NCBI RefSeq assembly: GCF_002846395.1
Contig: NZ_PJMU01000003.1
Location: 62,001 to 126,000 of the forward strand
Source of the DNA: Pontibacter ramchanderi
GTDB taxonomy: Bacteria > Bacteroidota > Bacteroidia > Cytophagales > Hymenobacteraceae
Direction: 5' to 3'
Length of the DNA stretch: 64,000 nucleotides
Positions within the stretch are counted from its first letter, which is position 1; each line of letters begins with the position of its first letter. Of this stretch, positions 16,686-26,345 are shown piece after piece. A program made the position numbers and the translations under genes. The notes under the pieces are model-generated. The model saw nothing but the letters and a program-made list of their open reading frames with translations, was not told where the DNA came from and searched no databases.

Positions 16686-17240
16686 GACCTTGTGTGTGCA
16701 TCTGTTGCGCTGTATACGCTTATGTATCCAACAGGTAGGGTGCAAGCCACACAAATACCGATTTGCACGTAGCAGGGTCGTATTTTTCCACCCGTTACCG
16801 GCAAATGCCGCAAAGCCGCAAAATACATTCAGGAAGACCAGCAGAACAGGGAAGCTGCTTACAAAGACTGCTCTCTTAAGAGCGGAAGAAAAAGGGAGTT
16901 CATCGAGGGAGAGAAAAAAAGGGAGCCGGTTCCAACCGCCTGCATTATAAAATAACAGATACCGACTCCCTCTGTAAACATGTACAAACCACTAAACGCA
17001 CCCCAGATAGCGGCAAGTACATGGTCATTCAAAACAGCACTCTGTTTGGCAGTCTACCTGCTAAGGGCAGGCGCACCTGGTTCAACCAACCTAAAACCAA
17101 AGCACTTCGCAGCCTGAATGCTGTTATGTGTTCTTATACGGCGAAGGCCGCTGCAGGTAAGCCCAGAAGCCCCTAATCCGTTCTTAATCAAGTATTTTCA
17201 GTATATAAACTGCTCCCCTACGTGTTTCTACGCAGCCAAA
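16686..17240. other. Intergenic stretch with no recognisable gene
   Basis: About 550 nt between the promoter side of the beta-barrel gene and the terminator of the LutA-like gene. An open frame starting at 17118 runs through the terminator into the LutA gene in antisense and is rejected. A purine-rich patch lies at 16880-16925. I see no RNA gene or repeat. Confidence 0.5.
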
Positions 17241-17271
17241 AAAGGCCGGACGTTTTTAGCGCCCGGCCTTT
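17241..17271 (-). terminator. Terminator of the LutA/HMG-CoA lyase unit
   Basis: AAAGGCCGG (17241-17249) and CCGGCCTTT (17263-17271) form a 9-bp stem with a 13-nt loop; on the minus strand the stem is followed by a run of T. It lies 24 nt after the stop at 17295. Confidence 0.85.
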
Positions 17272-17294
17272 CATTTTATACCTATGCGTGTGCT

Positions 17295-18035
17295 TTACCA
17301 ACCACTGGCCAGCACATCGGCAATATGCATGGTCTTGATCGGTTTTTTGTTTTTCTGGATATAACCGTTCAGGTGCATCAGGCAGCTACTGTCGGTGGAA
17401 ATGATGTAGTTGGCGCCAGTGGCCAGTGCATTTTCTACTTTCTGCTCGGCCATGGCTACCGAAATAGCTTCGAACTTAACGGCAAAGGTACCGCCAAAGC
17501 CGCAGCAGGTTTCGGTGTCTTCCATCTCAACCAGCTCGAGGCCATGAACGCCCTGCAGCAGTGCGCGCGGTCCTTCTTTGATGTGGCATTCGCGGAGGGC
17601 GCTGCAGGAGTCGTGGTAGGTGGCTTTCCCGTCGAGGCGGGCACCGGGCACCTGCGATACCTTGAGCACATCCGTCAGGAACTCGGTCAGCTCAAACACT
17701 TTCTTCTGCATGGCGCGGTACTTCACCAACTTCGAGGACTTCACAAAAATATCCTGGTAGGCATTGCGCACCATGCCCACGCAACTCGCCGAGGGTGCTA
17801 CAATGTAGTGCGAGGTCTCGTTTGAGAAATCGTCCAGAAACTTATTGGCAACTTCGCGTGCCTCGTCGAAAAAGCCGGCATTGAAGGCAGGCTGCCCGCA
17901 GCAGGTCTGATTGGGGTTATAGTTCACTTCGCAGCCTAAGCCCTCGAGTACCTTCACCATACTCAAGCCTGTTTCGGGATGCAGCTGATCTACGAAGCAG
18001 GGAATGAAAATATCTACAATGGTTCTTCTTGCCAT
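17295..18035 (-). CDS. LutA/GlcF-type protein with two CCG domains
   Basis: The 246-residue protein has the two cysteine-rich CCG domains of the lactate-utilisation subunit LutA: NQTCCGQPAFNAG near residue 43 and TETCCGFGGTFAV near residue 175, each preceded by a conserved Cys region (FIPCFVDQL; YHDSCSALRE). In Bacillus, LutABC oxidises L-lactate to pyruvate with iron-sulfur centres. No lutB or lutC is adjacent, so it may pair with subunits elsewhere or serve another dehydrogenase. It starts 2 nt after the HMG-CoA lyase gene ends and should share its message. Confidence 0.85.
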   Translation of the reverse strand: MARRTIVDIFIPCFVDQLHPETGLSMVKVLEGLGCEVNYNPNQTCCGQPAFNAGFFDEAREVANKFLDDFSNETSHYIVAPSASCVGMVRNAYQDIFVKSSKLVKYRAMQKKVFELTEFLTDVLKVSQVPGARLDGKATYHDSCSALRECHIKEGPRALLQGVHGLELVEMEDTETCCGFGGTFAVKFEAISVAMAEQKVENALATGANYIISTDSSCLMHLNGYIQKNKKPIKTMHIADVLASGW

Positions 18036-18037
18036 AA

Positions 18038-18898
18038 TCAGGAGAAAACAGAGCCTGAAGCCGCCAGCGCGGCAGCAAAGGCCTCTTTGTCAAGCCCCAA
18101 ATTTAAGGCATTATTTTCGAAGTAGCTGACCAAATTTTCGGTGGCCATATTGCCCACGAGTTCGTCTTTGGCCATGGGGCAGCCCCCGTACCCGCGCATG
18201 GCCCCATCAAACCGACGGCAACCGGCCTGGTAGGCGGCCTCTACTTTTTCGTGCCAGGTGGTGGGGGTGGTATGCAGGTGCGCTCCAAACTCGATGTGTG
18301 GGAAAGCAGGTATAAGCTCCTTGAACAGGTAGCTGATGTTCTCCGGGTTGGATACGCCAATGGTATCGGATAGCGAGATGATCCTGACGCCCAGTTTATC
18401 CAGCTCCTCCACAAACCGGATCACGGTAGCCGCATCCCAGGGGTCGTTATAAGGGTTTCCGAAGCCCATGCTGATGTAGGTCACGAGGGATTTACCCTGG
18501 CGCTGGCAAATGTCCTGTATCTGGGCCAGTTGGTCCATGGCCTCGGCGATGCTCTTGTTGGTGTTACGCTGCTGAAACGTTTCGGACACCGAAAGCGGAA
18601 AGCCCAGGTAATCGATGGCCGCATGGGTGGCCGCTTCCTCTGCCCCGCGCACATTGGCTATGATGGCCAGCAGTTTGGAGCGGGTACTGCCCAGTTCGAG
18701 CCCGGCCAGCACCTCGGTGGTGTCGGCCAGCTGCGGAATAGCTTTGGGCGATACGAAGCTCCCAAAGTCGATCGTGTCGAAGCCCACCTGTAGCAGCTTA
18801 TTGATATAGTCGATCTTGGTCTGTGTAGGTATAAAATCGTGCAGGCCCTGCATGGCATCGCGCGGGCACTCGATCAGTTTAATGGTATCGTCTGTCAT
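18038..18898 (-). CDS. Hydroxymethylglutaryl-CoA lyase
   Basis: This enzyme cleaves HMG-CoA to acetoacetate and acetyl-CoA, the last step of leucine degradation. The 286-residue length is typical. Visible motifs are ECPRDAMQGL at the start (with the metal-binding Asp and Arg), DFGSFVSPK, SDTIGVSNPE, and the metal-binding GAHLHTT. The catalytic loop is FDGAMRGYGGCPMAKDELVGN near residue 230, with Cys and the GGCP motif. The start is right at the conserved first strand. Its context with a LutA-like protein suggests short-chain acid catabolism. Confidence 0.93.
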   Translation of the reverse strand: MTDDTIKLIECPRDAMQGLHDFIPTQTKIDYINKLLQVGFDTIDFGSFVSPKAIPQLADTTEVLAGLELGSTRSKLLAIIANVRGAEEAATHAAIDYLGFPLSVSETFQQRNTNKSIAEAMDQLAQIQDICQRQGKSLVTYISMGFGNPYNDPWDAATVIRFVEELDKLGVRIISLSDTIGVSNPENISYLFKELIPAFPHIEFGAHLHTTPTTWHEKVEAAYQAGCRRFDGAMRGYGGCPMAKDELVGNMATENLVSYFENNALNLGLDKEAFAAALAASGSVFS

Positions 18899-19111
18899 AG
18901 AAAAGCGATTTTGGTCGTTTTGTCAAAGATACAAATAAGCGCCTGCTTGGGTTGGTGTGTAGGTGATAATTTGCATACGCCAGGTATAGCAACGCAAGGC
19001 TGGGCTTATCCAGGGCATCTAAAGAAGGATAACGGTATAATAATTTTTATATATGCCGCCAATCTCCTATATTTTGCTTGCGAAATACAGAGGTTACTTA
19101 CCAAGAGCAGG

Positions 19112-19954
19112 ATGACCCACATCAGGAAGAGCACAGTACTCATAACAGGAGGAGTTTCGGGAATAGGCAAGTTGATGGGCAGCAAATGCCTGCATCGAGG
19201 CGCCACCCGTTTGCTGGTGTGGGACATAAACCCGGATGGCCTGCAACAGATGCGCCTGGAGTTGAGCGAGGCAGGCCATGAAGTGCATACCTGGCAGCTG
19301 AACATTGGCGATGCGGCACAGGTGCAACAGGCTGCAGACGCTGTAAAAGACTGTTTTGGCGCGCCTGATATATTGATCAACAATGCGGGCATTGTAGTGG
19401 GCAAGCCTTTCGTGGAGCACAGCATAACCGAGATAGAGCGTACCCTGCAGGTAAATGTGCTGGGCGCCATGCTGGTGACACAGGCTTTTTTGCCGGCCAT
19501 GGTGGCCCGTGGCAAGGGCCATATCGTAAACATCGCCTCGGCGGCAGGCCTGCTTCCCAATCCGCGTATGAGCGTGTATGCGGCCAGCAAATGGGCGTTG
19601 CTCGGCTGGTCAGAAAGTCTGCGGCTGGAGTTGGAGCAGACCGGCCCGCAGTTGAAAGTGACCACCGTTACCCCAAGTTACATTGATACCGGCATGTTTG
19701 CCGGCGTGAAGGCGCCGTTCCTAACACCCATCCTGCAACCCGATACCATTGCCGAAGCCATTCTGCAGGCTGTGGAGCAGAACAAGATCCTGTTGCGCAA
19801 GCCTTTTATTGTCAACCTTCTCCCCTTGCTGCGAGGCCTTCTTCCTACCCGCGTGTTCGACGTGGTGGCAGGCCAGTGGTTTGGGGTCTATACCTCCATG
19901 AATGCCTTTACCGGGCGGCCGGCTGCCGACACAAAGCCGACACACGCAACCTAA
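19112..19954 (+). CDS. Short-chain dehydrogenase/reductase (SDR)
   Basis: From ATG 19112 the protein has 280 residues. The cofactor motif TGGVSGIGK lies at 12-20, NNAG at about 90-93, a Ser in IASAAG near 141-146, and catalytic YAASK at 156-160. The end (PFIVNLLPLLRGLLPTRVFD) is hydrophobic, as in SDRs acting on lipids at the membrane. The frame is open from 18839 but its first 91 codons lack SDR features and overlap the promoter region. The aldehyde dehydrogenase starts 13 nt downstream; together they could oxidise a long-chain alcohol to acid. Confidence 0.9.
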   Translation: MTHIRKSTVLITGGVSGIGKLMGSKCLHRGATRLLVWDINPDGLQQMRLELSEAGHEVHTWQLNIGDAAQVQQAADAVKDCFGAPDILINNAGIVVGKPFVEHSITEIERTLQVNVLGAMLVTQAFLPAMVARGKGHIVNIASAAGLLPNPRMSVYAASKWALLGWSESLRLELEQTGPQLKVTTVTPSYIDTGMFAGVKAPFLTPILQPDTIAEAILQAVEQNKILLRKPFIVNLLPLLRGLLPTRVFDVVAGQWFGVYTSMNAFTGRPAADTKPTHAT

Positions 19955-19967
19955 CCCTTTACCCGCT

Positions 19968-21398
19968 ATGAACGCAACAAACACCTTTGTAAACAGGGTC
20001 AGCCCCGCCAAGGAAGCAGACCCGCAGGCCGTGCTGGACCTGCTCGAGCAGCAACGCTCCTTTTTTGCCGGAGGCCATACCCTGGATATCGCTTTCCGCA
20101 AAGCACAACTCCAGCGCCTGCTGGAAGCTATACGCAGTCACGAGCAGGAGCTGATCGATGCTATGTATGCTGACTTCCGGAAACCGGCCTTTGAAACTTA
20201 CACCACCGAAATTGGCTTTGTCGAGAAGGAGCTGCAGCTCGCCCTGAAGCACATGGAACGGTGGGCCAAACCACAGCCCGTCAGCGAGACGCTACTCAAC
20301 TTCCCGGCCCGCAGCTATATTTATTCACAGCCTTATGGCGTAGCACTTATCATCGGCCCCTGGAACTACCCACTGCAATTGGTGCTTAACCCCCTGATCG
20401 GCGCGCTGGCGGCAGGCAATTGCACCATCATCAAGCCCTCTGAGCTCACGCCTGCTACTTCGGCAGTCATCGCAAGGCTTATTGCCGTAACGTTTGACCC
20501 GCGCCTGGTCGCTGTAGTGCAAGGTGGTGTGTCAACCACGCAACACCTGCTAGCCCAGCGGTTCGACTTTATTTTCTTCACAGGAAGCACTCAGGTGGGG
20601 CGCGTGGTAATGAAAGCAGCCGCAGAGCACCTGACGCCGGTTACGCTGGAGCTCGGCGGCAAAAGCCCTGTGATTGTGGCCGAAGACGCTGACCTTGGGC
20701 TGGCAGCGCGGCGCATCGCCTGGGGTAAGTTCATGAATGCCGGCCAGACCTGCGTAGCCCCCGACTACCTATTGGTGCAAGAACAGGTAAAGGACGAACT
20801 GATCGAGCGGCTGCGCATCGCCATCCACGAGTTTTACGGCGACTCACCACGGCACAGCCCGGACTTTGCCCGCATCATCAACGACCGGCATTACCAGCGC
20901 CTGAGCAATTACCTGCAGGACGGCAAAGTGCGGATAGGCGGGCAGCACGACGCCGAAAGCCGTTTCATCGCCCCCACCGTGCTGGACCAGGTAACCTGGC
21001 AGCACCCCGTCATGCAGGAGGAGATTTTCGGCCCGATTCTGCCTGTGCTCACCTATTCCCAGCTGGATGAGGCCATCCGGCAGGTAAATGCCCGAGAGAA
21101 GCCACTTGCCCTGTACTTCTTCTCATCGGACAAGTGGCAGCAGCAACAGGTGCTGGAGCAGGCCCACTTCGGGGGAGGCTGCATCAATGATACCATATCC
21201 CATCTCATCAACCCTAACCTTCCTTTTGGAGGCGTGGGCGAAAGCGGCGTGGGGAGCTACCACGGGCAGGCAAGTTTTGAGCTGTTCTCTAACCAGAAAA
21301 GTGTCGTGCACCGCGGCACCTGGATCGACCTTCCGCTTCGCTATCCGCCTTACGGCAACCGGCTTGCTTTTATCAGAAAGATATTCAAGTGGCTGTAA
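19968..21398 (+). CDS. Aldehyde dehydrogenase, fatty-aldehyde (ALDH3-like) type
   Basis: The enzyme oxidises an aldehyde to a carboxylate with NAD(P)+. From ATG 19968 it has 476 residues. GPWNYPLQLVLNPL near 130-143, FFTGSTQVG near 203-211, Glu228 in LELGGKSP, and catalytic Cys262 in FMNAGQTCVAPDY are all visible, as is EEIFGPILPV. The hydrophobic C terminus after the substrate tunnel (RYPPYGNRLAFIRKIFKWL) matches membrane-associated fatty aldehyde dehydrogenases. It follows the SDR gene by 13 nt, probably as one operon. Confidence 0.93.
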   Translation: MNATNTFVNRVSPAKEADPQAVLDLLEQQRSFFAGGHTLDIAFRKAQLQRLLEAIRSHEQELIDAMYADFRKPAFETYTTEIGFVEKELQLALKHMERWAKPQPVSETLLNFPARSYIYSQPYGVALIIGPWNYPLQLVLNPLIGALAAGNCTIIKPSELTPATSAVIARLIAVTFDPRLVAVVQGGVSTTQHLLAQRFDFIFFTGSTQVGRVVMKAAAEHLTPVTLELGGKSPVIVAEDADLGLAARRIAWGKFMNAGQTCVAPDYLLVQEQVKDELIERLRIAIHEFYGDSPRHSPDFARIINDRHYQRLSNYLQDGKVRIGGQHDAESRFIAPTVLDQVTWQHPVMQEEIFGPILPVLTYSQLDEAIRQVNAREKPLALYFFSSDKWQQQQVLEQAHFGGGCINDTISHLINPNLPFGGVGESGVGSYHGQASFELFSNQKSVVHRGTWIDLPLRYPPYGNRLAFIRKIFKWL

Positions 21399-21517
21399 GC
21401 TAAGGTATAGGTATACCAGCGGAAGGTATGTAGCCGAGCCCTAGTACTTCACGTATGCAAATAAATGAGGGCGGATGCCGTATAGCAGCTGTACACCCTC
21501 TTATACCTGATAAAACT

Positions 21518-21910
21518 ATGGAAAACCTGATTGAATACCTGGACGAATCGCTGGTACCCCTGGAGGAAAAGGTGAAGGAGTACCTGCACGTGGAGCGCGA
21601 CATCCGGCTGCTGGAGGTAGAACTGCTGTCGCTGCAGAGCATGAAACCTGACTTTGACCCGGAGCAGAACCTGGAGCAGCACCTCACCAACCAGCAACCC
21701 CAGAACACCCTGAACGACAAAGAACAGAAGCTGAAGGAACTGCTCGAAAAATATGGTAGCCTGCAGCAGGAAGTGATCCGCATGCTGCCCGAGCAAAACA
21801 AATTTGTGGAACTGAATCTGGGGTATGGGCCAAGTATGGTGGGCTATTTTACGGTAGACCCTGAGACCCGCACACCGCTCGAAGAACCAGTGCTTCGCGT
21901 GGTACACTAA
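21518..21910 (+). CDS. Coiled-coil protein of unknown function
   Basis: From ATG 21518 (MENLIEYLDESLVP) the protein has 130 residues. Residues 1-95 are rich in Glu, Lys, Leu and Gln with heptad-like spacing (DKEQKLKELLEKYGSLQQEV) and should be helical; the C-terminal 35 residues (FVELNLGYGPSMVGYFTVDP) are unlike a coiled coil. An earlier ATG (21455) exists but lies in the spacer. I do not recognise a family. It precedes the CNNM/CBS gene by 53 nt. Confidence 0.65.
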   Translation: MENLIEYLDESLVPLEEKVKEYLHVERDIRLLEVELLSLQSMKPDFDPEQNLEQHLTNQQPQNTLNDKEQKLKELLEKYGSLQQEVIRMLPEQNKFVELNLGYGPSMVGYFTVDPETRTPLEEPVLRVVH

Positions 21911-21963
21911 ATTTGTTACCTTTGGCCGACAGCCAAAGGCTACTGTCACCATATACTTCCTTC

Positions 21964-23013
21964 ATGGGCTTACTTTTCTTTTACCTGATCATTTCGCTTC
22001 TATTCTCCTTTCTGTGTTCGCTGCTCGAGGCAGCTTTGCTCAGTATAACGCCCTCGCATGTAGGCATCACTGCACAAGAAAACCCTACACTGGGCAAGCA
22101 TTTACAGGAATTTAAGGATAACATAGACCGCCCCTTAGCGGCCATTCTGACGGTGAACACGTTTGCACACACCATCGGCGCGGCTGGCGTGGGAGCGCAG
22201 GCGCAGATCATCTGGGGGGAGGAATACCTTTCGCTTGTTTCGGCCATACTCACCATCATTATCCTCATTCTTTCCGAGATCATACCTAAAACCCTGGGCG
22301 CCAACTATTGGAGGCAGTTAACGCCGTTTACGGTAGCAACGCTGCGCATCATGATCTATTCACCATTGTATCCGCTCATCATCCTGTCCCAGTTCATCAC
22401 CAAGCGCCTGAAGCGCGAAAAAGACAAGAGTGTGCTGAGCCGGGCCGACTTTACGGCCATGGCCGAAATAGGTATAAAAGAAGGTATTTTTAAGCGGGGT
22501 GAGTCTCAGATATTGCGCAACGTGCTGCGTTTCAACCAGATTCTGGTGCGCCACGTTATGACGCCCCGCACCGTGGTCTATGGGGCGCAGGAAGATATGT
22601 CAATCGTCGATTTTTTCAAACAGGCCAAGACGCTCCGCTTTTCCCGCATACCGCTATACCAGAATAACCTGGACGACATCAACGGCTATGTGCTCAAAGA
22701 CGAGGTGCTGGCCAAACTGATCGATAACCAGGGCAACCAGCCACTGAAAAGCATCAAACGCGACATTGAAGTTGTGACGGAGTACATGCCTATACCTGAG
22801 CTGTTCAGCCGACTGTTGAAAGACCAGAACCACATTGCGCTGGTGGTGGATGAATATGGTGGCACCGCCGGTATTGTCACCATGGAGGACATCATCGAAA
22901 CGCTGCTGGGAATGGAGATCATGGACGAGATGGACAACGTGGAGGACATGCAAAAGTGGGCCCGTGAGAACTGGGCGAAAAGAGCCAAAAGCATCGGACT
23001 CAAGACAGAGTAG
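21964..23013 (+). CDS. CNNM-CBS domain membrane protein (hemolysin family, CorC/HlyC type)
   Basis: From ATG 21964 the 349-residue protein has a CNNM membrane domain with about four helices (MGLLFFYLIISLLFSFLCSL..., with EIIPKTLGANY near residue 105), then two CBS domains (about 195-310) containing VRHVMTPRTVVYGAQ and DQNHIALVVDEYGGTAGIVTMEDI. It ends shortly after the second CBS with no CorC_HlyC transporter-associated domain, as in shorter members. These proteins are linked to magnesium or other divalent-cation transport. The first hydrophobic segment supports the chosen start. Confidence 0.9.
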   Translation: MGLLFFYLIISLLFSFLCSLLEAALLSITPSHVGITAQENPTLGKHLQEFKDNIDRPLAAILTVNTFAHTIGAAGVGAQAQIIWGEEYLSLVSAILTIIILILSEIIPKTLGANYWRQLTPFTVATLRIMIYSPLYPLIILSQFITKRLKREKDKSVLSRADFTAMAEIGIKEGIFKRGESQILRNVLRFNQILVRHVMTPRTVVYGAQEDMSIVDFFKQAKTLRFSRIPLYQNNLDDINGYVLKDEVLAKLIDNQGNQPLKSIKRDIEVVTEYMPIPELFSRLLKDQNHIALVVDEYGGTAGIVTMEDIIETLLGMEIMDEMDNVEDMQKWARENWAKRAKSIGLKTE

Positions 23014-23051
23014 ACAGCCTGTTACAGAATATCTACAACCAACTGAAACTA

Positions 23052-23088
23052 GAAACACCCCGCCGTGTGATGGACGGCGGGGTGTTTC
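23052..23088. terminator. Bidirectional terminator between convergent genes
   Basis: GAAACACCCCGCCG (23052-23065) pairs with CGGCGGGGTGTTTC (23075-23088): a 14-bp perfect stem and a 9-nt loop, placed between the CNNM gene (ending 23013) and aceA (ending 23109). Confidence 0.88.
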
Positions 23089-23108
23089 GTTATACCTGCA
23101 ACTTTGTC

Positions 23109-24389
23109 TTAATGAAACTGCTCTTCTTCGGTAGAGCCTACCAGGGCGGCTGTAGAGGCGGTGCCTGACGTAACCGTGTTTTGAATGGCGTCGAAGTAGG
23201 CAGTGCCCACAAAAGACTGGTGTTTCACTGCTTTGAATCCGTCTTTCACCAAGCCAAACTCCCGCTCCTGCAGTTCAGAGTAGCCTGCCATGCCACGGGC
23301 CTTGTAGGCCTTGGCCAGCTCGAACATGCTGGTATTGAGCGCATGGAAACCGGCCAGTGTGATAAACTGGAATTTGTAGCCCATCGCCGCAAGCTCTTCC
23401 CGGAACGTCTCCATTTCCTCTACGCTCAGTTTGGCAGCCCAGTTGAAGGACGGAGAGCAGTTATAAGCCAGCAGTTTGCCCGGATACTCGGCATGAATTG
23501 CCTCCGCAAAGCGGCGTGCCTGTGCAAGGTCCGGCGTAGAGGTTTCCATCCAGATCAGGTCGGCATAGGGGGCATAGGCCAGGCCGCGGGCTATACCTTG
23601 CTCAATGCCGCAGTTCACACGGTAGAAGCCCTCACTCGTGCGCTCGCCAGGTATGATGAACTCGTGGTCGCGTGGATCAATGTCGCTGGTGATCAGGTTG
23701 GCAGCGTCGGCATCGGTGCGGGCCACTAGCAAAGTCGGTACGCCCATGACATCGGCAGCCAGTCGCGCCGCCACCAATTTGTTGATGGCCTCCTGTGTCG
23801 GCACCAGCACCTTGCCACCCAGGTGGCCACACTTCTTGGCGCTCGATAATTGATCCTCGAAGTGCACCCCAGCGGCACCCGCCTCGATCATCATTTTCAT
23901 CAGTTCAAAGGCATTCAGATTGCCCCCGAAACCAGCCTCCGCATCGGCTACAATCGGCACCATCCAATCAATTTCGCCCTCACCCGTCACGCTCTGTATC
24001 TGGTCGGCACGCAGCAGGGCGTTGTTGATTTTCTTGATGACATTTGGAACACTGTCAGCTGGGTATAAGCTCTGGTCGGGGTACATGTGCCCGGCCAGGT
24101 TGGCATCGGCCGCCACCTGCCAGCCGCTCAGGTAGATGGCGTTGAGACCTGCCTGCACTTCCTGCACAGCCTGGTTGCCCGTCATGGCGCCCAGTCCGGC
24201 CACATACGCTTCGGTGTGCAGCTTGTGCCACAGCTTCTCTGCCCCATTACGGGCCAAAGTGTACTCGATCTTTACGGAGCCCTGCAGTTTTACAACTTCG
24301 TCGGCAGTGTACGGTCTTCTTATACCTGCCCAGCGTGGGTTCACCAACCAGTCCTGCTGGATCACCTGAATTCTTTCGGTCTTGTTCAT
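23109..24389 (-). CDS. aceA: Isocitrate lyase
   Basis: The enzyme splits isocitrate into succinate and glyoxylate, the first glyoxylate-bypass step. The 426-residue length is typical. The catalytic loop [10 protein letters not shown] is visible near residue 190, with [17 protein letters not shown] and HFEDQLSSA just before it and [13 protein letters not shown] after it. It is the second gene of an aceB-aceA unit, separated by a 210-nt spacer that holds a large inverted repeat. The bypass lets the cell grow on acetate or fatty acids, matching the lipid-type aldehyde dehydrogenase upstream. Confidence 0.96.
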   Translation of the reverse strand: MNKTERIQVIQQDWLVNPRWAGIRRPYTADEVVKLQGSVKIEYTLARNGAEKLWHKLHTEAYVAGLGAMTGNQAVQEVQAGLNAIYLSGWQVAADANLAGHMYPDQSLYPADSVPNVIKKINNALLRADQIQSVTGEGEIDWMVPIVADAEAGFGGNLNAFELMKMMIEAGAAGVHFEDQLSSAKKCGHLGGKVLVPTQEAINKLVAARLAADVMGVPTLLVARTDADAANLITSDIDPRDHEFIIPGERTSEGFYRVNCGIEQGIARGLAYAPYADLIWMETSTPDLAQARRFAEAIHAEYPGKLLAYNCSPSFNWAAKLSVEEMETFREELAAMGYKFQFITLAGFHALNTSMFELAKAYKARGMAGYSELQEREFGLVKDGFKAVKHQSFVGTAYFDAIQNTVTSGTASTAALVGSTEEEQFH

Positions 24390-24390
24390 A

Positions 24391-24599
24391 TGAGTTTAGA
24401 AGTTAGAGAGTTTAAAAGTTTAGGAGTTAGAATTAAAAAGTTTGGAAGTTGAGAAGTGAGAATTAGAGAGTGTGGAAGTTTCAGTTGTGAGTGATTATAG
24501 AATTGAGAGGAGGATCAGTTTTCATGAATCTTCTCCTGTTATTTCCTAAACTCTTACATCTTCAACTCCTAAACTCTCAAACTCCCCAACTCTCAAACT
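24391..24599 (-). repeat. Purine/pyrimidine-rich inverted repeat between aceB and aceA
   Basis: The left part (24391-24482) has tandem-like purine-rich units such as GAGTTTAGAAGTTAGAGAG and AAAGTTTGGAAGTTGAGAAG; the right part (24528-24599) is the pyrimidine-rich inverted counterpart, e.g. CTCCTAAACTCTCAAACTCC. The arms could fold into a long imperfect hairpin in the aceB-aceA message, flanking a 45-nt loop. Such a structure could differentially stabilise the two cistrons or cause partial termination; either is inferred. Confidence 0.75.
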
Positions 24600-26192
24600 T
24601 TAATCGATGTACTTGTATGCCGGGAGGGTCAGAAAATCGACGAAACAGGTGGAGAGCACGAGTTCCGAGAAGAGCTGGGAGGCGCGTTCGAAGTGGCAGT
24701 TCTTGAACATGGCCAGGCCGACCTCCTCTTTGATGTGCTCCGTCTCTTCTTTGATGAGCTGCAGCACCCGCGCTTCAGTAATGGGCTCATCCTCGGCGGT
24801 GTGGGTGCCCGCGTGGTGCAGCCACTGCCATACCTGCGCCCGCGAGATCTCGGCGGTGGCGGCATCTTCCATCAGGTTGTGGATGGCAGCCGCGCCGGTG
24901 CCACAGAGCCAGTTGCCGATGTAGAGGATGCCCACGTTGATGTTGAGTCGCAGTCCGGCCTCTGTGATCTTTCCCTCTTCGATGTTGAAGTTGAGGAGGT
25001 CATCAGCGGTAACGCTCACCTCTGCGCGCAGCACCTCTTTTTGGTGCGGTTTATCGCCGAGCACTTTGTCGAAAGCCTCTCGTGCCACTGGAATCAGGTC
25101 CGGATGCGCCACCCAGGTGCCATCGAAACCGTTTCGGGCCTCGAAGTCCTTGTCGGCTTGCACTTTCTCGAAAGCGGTCTTGTTCACAGCCGGGTCGTGG
25201 CGGTTCGGGATAAAGGCCGCCATACCGCCCATGGCATGGGCTCCGCGCTTGTGGCAGGTCTGCACCAGCAAGTCGGTGTAGGCTTTCATAAAGGGCACCT
25301 GCATGGTGATGGCCGTGCGGTCCGGGAAGATGACATCCGGCTGGTTGCGGAACTTCTTGATGGCGCTGAAAATGTAGTCCCAGCGACCGGCGTTCAAGCC
25401 CACCATGTGCTCACGCAGCTCGTACAGGATCTCGTCCATCTCGAAAGCGGCCAGTATCGTCTCGATCAGCACGGTCGCTTTGATCGTGCCCACAGGCAGG
25501 TCCAACGCCTCCTGCGCCGCCACAAACACATCGTTCCACAGCCGGGCCTCCAGGTGACTCTCCAGTTTGGGCAGGTAGAAGTAAGGGCCCGTGCCACGGG
25601 CGATGAGCTCCTTGGCATTATGAAAGAAGAACAGCCCGAAGTCAAACAAAGCCGCAGAGATGGGTTTGTCCCCGATGACCAAGTGCTTTTCGGTCAGGTG
25701 CCAGCCTCTGGGGCGCACTTTCAGCAAAGCCACTTCGTCTTTCAGCTGGTATACCTTGCCGTTCTGGTAGGTGATGGTGCGGCGCACGGCATCGTAGAGG
25801 TTGAGCTGCCCCTGCACCACGTTTTCCCAGGTGGGTGAGTTGGCGTCCTCAAAGTCAGCCATAAACACATCGGCACCGGAGTTGAGCGCGTTGATCACCA
25901 TCTTGCGGTCCACCGGCCCTGTTATCTCGACGCGACGCAGTTGCAGGTCGGCAGGTATAGCACCCACTTTCCAGTCTCCCTCCCGAACCACTCTGGTCTC
26001 CTGCAGAAAATCGGGACGCTCACCGGCATCAATACGCTGTTGCCGCTCCGCTCTTGCTCTCAGGAGTTCTTCTCTACGGCTGTCGAAATGCTCATGCAGC
26101 ATAACCAAAAACTCAAGGGCTTCAGGCGTTAAAACTTGCTCTACACCTTTAACAGGTACTCCTTTTACTTGGGCTGTGCTTTCTACTAACAT
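24600..26192 (-). CDS. aceB: Malate synthase A
   Basis: The enzyme condenses glyoxylate and acetyl-CoA to malate, the second bypass step. From ATG 26192 ([19 protein letters not shown]) it has 530 residues, close to the 533 of E. coli malate synthase A; an ATG 10 codons upstream would add little. Motifs seen are [25 protein letters not shown] with the catalytic Arg, [10 protein letters not shown] and [10 protein letters not shown]. It precedes aceA and is divergent from the RamB-like regulator, with the regulatory region between them. Confidence 0.95.
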   Translation of the reverse strand: MLVESTAQVKGVPVKGVEQVLTPEALEFLVMLHEHFDSRREELLRARAERQQRIDAGERPDFLQETRVVREGDWKVGAIPADLQLRRVEITGPVDRKMVINALNSGADVFMADFEDANSPTWENVVQGQLNLYDAVRRTITYQNGKVYQLKDEVALLKVRPRGWHLTEKHLVIGDKPISAALFDFGLFFFHNAKELIARGTGPYFYLPKLESHLEARLWNDVFVAAQEALDLPVGTIKATVLIETILAAFEMDEILYELREHMVGLNAGRWDYIFSAIKKFRNQPDVIFPDRTAITMQVPFMKAYTDLLVQTCHKRGAHAMGGMAAFIPNRHDPAVNKTAFEKVQADKDFEARNGFDGTWVAHPDLIPVAREAFDKVLGDKPHQKEVLRAEVSVTADDLLNFNIEEGKITEAGLRLNINVGILYIGNWLCGTGAAAIHNLMEDAATAEISRAQVWQWLHHAGTHTAEDEPITEARVLQLIKEETEHIKEEVGLAMFKNCHFERASQLFSELVLSTCFVDFLTLPAYKYID

Positions 26193-26250
26193 ATATATAA
26201 ACTTAAGGTGATGGATTGTCATTTTACCATCTATACGCGAACATTTTAAT

Positions 26251-26270
26251 TTTGGCGAATTTTCGCTAAA
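26251..26270. promoter_or_regulatory. Palindrome between aceB and the RamB-like gene
   Basis: TTTGGCGAATTTTCGCTAAA has arms GCGAA (26255-26259) and TTCGC (26262-26266) extended by TTT/AAA with one mismatch. It lies 58 nt upstream of aceB ATG 26192 and 75 nt upstream of ATG 26346 in an AT-rich spacer. A partial GCGAA half-site is at 26237. It is a candidate binding site for the divergent regulator. Confidence 0.5.
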
Positions 26271-26345
26271 TAAATTTTTTACGTTTTTAGGAAAAAATTG
26301 CAGAATCGCGTTTATTTAGCATATAGACCAAAAAAAAAATTTTCC

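Noticed and set aside
23052..23088. Attenuator of aceA
   Set aside because: The hairpin lies after the aceA stop, between convergent genes, so it is a terminator.
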